Shown: positions 63,254 to 64,000 of the stretch, one piece after another | How positions within the stretch are numbered: position 1 is the stretch's first letter | Layout of the letters: each line of letters begins with the position of its first letter | Assembly (NCBI RefSeq): GCF_900109955.1 | Contig: NZ_FOJB01000001.1 | Location: forward strand, 496,001 to 560,000 | Length of the DNA stretch: 64,000 nt | Source: Aliiroseovarius sediminilitoris | GTDB taxonomy: Bacteria > Pseudomonadota > Alphaproteobacteria > Rhodobacterales > Rhodobacteraceae | Direction: 5' to 3' | The notes under the pieces: model-generated | The model's database searches: none | Told to the model about the DNA's origin: nothing | What the model saw: the letters and a program-made list of their open reading frames with translations, nothing else | Position numbers and translations under genes: made by a program

Positions 63254-64000
63254 TCAAAGCTTATCCGGATCCACCATCAAATACCCCGTCCGCACCCCCG
63301 GATTTGCCTTGATGGCGCGCTTCATCCGGTAAATACGCTGCTTCCTGCGCCAAGTGCGGGCAAGTGGTTGAACTTCGGTCAGGCTGCCGAGTAGCGCGTC
63401 GTCGTCAAGGTCGCTGACCTTGCCCGCTGTCAGTGCCTTGTCATCAATCGGGCGGATATTCTGGAAGATCACGGTGTCGTCGGGGCAGAAGGCCACCGGC
63501 CTGAACCAGTCTTTCATCAGGTGCATTTGCACCGGGATCCACGGAAGGCGCCAGTGGAAGTAATCTTGCTGCACCACCAAAGATTGCCCCGGTATCAGAT
63601 GCGGAAAGAACCGTTCGGCGATGCCGTCGGTGGTTTCGGTCGATTTCGCGGCGTCCATGACCAGCAGTTCAATTGGCGATCCGTCCCAGGTTTTTGTCAG
63701 GATGTCACCGCGATGCAGGGTGACGCGTTCCTCCCACGGTTCCAGAAGATCGCGGGCCAGCCAATAGATGTCAGTCCCTTTGAACGGCGCGATACCCTTG
63801 CGATAGAGTTCCGCGGCTTTGGTGCGTTCATCCGCTTTGAAGCGGTCATATGCATGAATCCAATGGGATTTTCCAGCGTCCATATGCCCATCGGCAAGAC
63901 GCGCGGTTGATCCGCCGACGAAGCAGCCCAGATCGACAACGGCCCCAATATCTTGGGTCCAATGCGATGTAAGCCAATAATAGAGTTTTTGTTCCCGCTT
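63254..64000 (-). CDS. Class I SAM-dependent methyltransferase-like protein, cut by the right edge
   Basis: The frame stays open to base 64000, so at least 248 residues are present and the start is missing. Near the cut end the SAM motif VVDLGCFVGGSTARLADG appears, and the acidic motif LLVMDAAKSTE is further on, as in TylF/CmcI-like methyltransferases that modify hydroxylated or glycan-type acceptors. FFPHLIPGQSLVVQQDYFHW also fits this group. The C-terminal 60 residues are basic (RTWRRKQRIYRMKRAIK). The acceptor is unknown. It converges with the NYN gene. Confidence 0.82.
   Translation of the reverse strand, partial: KREQKLYYWLTSHWTQDIGAVVDLGCFVGGSTARLADGHMDAGKSHWIHAYDRFKADERTKAAELYRKGIAPFKGTDIYWLARDLLEPWEERVTLHRGDILTKTWDGSPIELLVMDAAKSTETTDGIAERFFPHLIPGQSLVVQQDYFHWRLPWIPVQMHLMKDWFRPVAFCPDDTVIFQNIRPIDDKALTAGKVSDLDDDALLGSLTEVQPLARTWRRKQRIYRMKRAIKANPGVRTGYLMVDPDKL

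Noticed and set aside
1-64000. Prophage, integrative element, CRISPR array, restriction or toxin-antitoxin system
   Set aside because: No transposase, integrase, Cas, phage or toxin-antitoxin signature was seen; repeats are short and few.

Overview
The window comes from a high-GC alphaproteobacterium, most likely Rhodobacterales (Roseobacter/Paracoccus-like). The case rests on several lineage-typical features: a 44-residue aa3-type cytochrome oxidase subunit IV, small families I recognise from that order (DUF6173, DUF6473, DUF6732, DUF1491, twin-TM HIG1-like protein), a MobB-MoeA fusion, the ChvG/ChvI-HprK-RapZ-PTS operon, and the rel-pdxJ-acpS-lepB-rnc-era-recO core block. Gene density is very high, with many ATGA/GTGA/TTGA overlaps. 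I see no rRNA, tRNA, CRISPR array, transposase, integrase or prophage. This is core chromosome rather than a genomic island.

Layout: 1-1000 is the end of an AtuA-like (DUF1446) gene plus DUF4387. 1100-4358 (minus) is the molybdenum-cofactor operon fdhD-mobA-mobB/moeA. 4412-5451 is azlCD. 5461-6768 (minus) holds a possible papain-like lipoprotein, cytochrome oxidase subunit IV and DUF6173. 6921-12310 holds a beta-hydroxyacid dehydrogenase, an acyl-CoA dehydrogenase/MBL hydrolase pair, Sua5 and YqgE; the last two converge on an 11-bp tandem repeat. 12426-13253 is a DsbD-domain exported protein. 13488-20124 is a cobalamin (corrin ring) operon: DUF6732-cbiX-cobH-cobL-cobI-cbiG/cobJ-cobM. 20184-23903 has a photolyase, a small unknown protein, a YkuD-family protein and a PatB-type lyase. 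24042-25953 is def, a deformylase-like pseudoenzyme, then fmt. 25992-30434 holds small membrane and envelope genes, rnhA, GST, ispH, a NYN nuclease and folK. 30519-38568 is rpoZ-rel-DUF2062-pdxJ-acpS-lepB-rnc-era-DUF1491-recO.

38579-42344 holds a META lipoprotein, a TetR regulator, a second acyl-CoA dehydrogenase and a TauE-type exporter. 42405-49830 is pckA, divergent from a seven-gene signalling operon chvI-chvG-hprK-rapZ-EIIA-HPr-acyltransferase. 49842-56050 (mostly minus) covers fatty-acid/butyryl metabolism and electron transfer (hbd, etfA, etfB), a PduO-type cobalamin adenosyltransferase, a twin-TM protein, an SDR and an SH3 protein, with DUF6473 on the plus strand between etfA and hbd. 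56288-60972 is parC, DUF898 and an M48 peptidase. 61145-62320 is tuf, followed by a duplicated tuf 3' scrap and a second terminator, then an AT-richer membrane-anchored NYN protein. A methyltransferase is cut by the right edge.

No clear new multi-gene system such as a defence island or biosynthetic cluster is visible. The signals most worth a second look are local. A deformylase paralog has lost both its metal-ligand Cys and its catalytic Glu (24560-25057). A YkuD-family protein has Ser at its nucleophile position (22101-22643). A tuf-3'-end duplication scar lies next to a foreign-looking NYN nuclease (62300-63229). The translationally coupled DUF898/M48 pair, the putative permuted papain-like lipoprotein and the 11-bp repeat between Sua5 and YqgE are further candidates.
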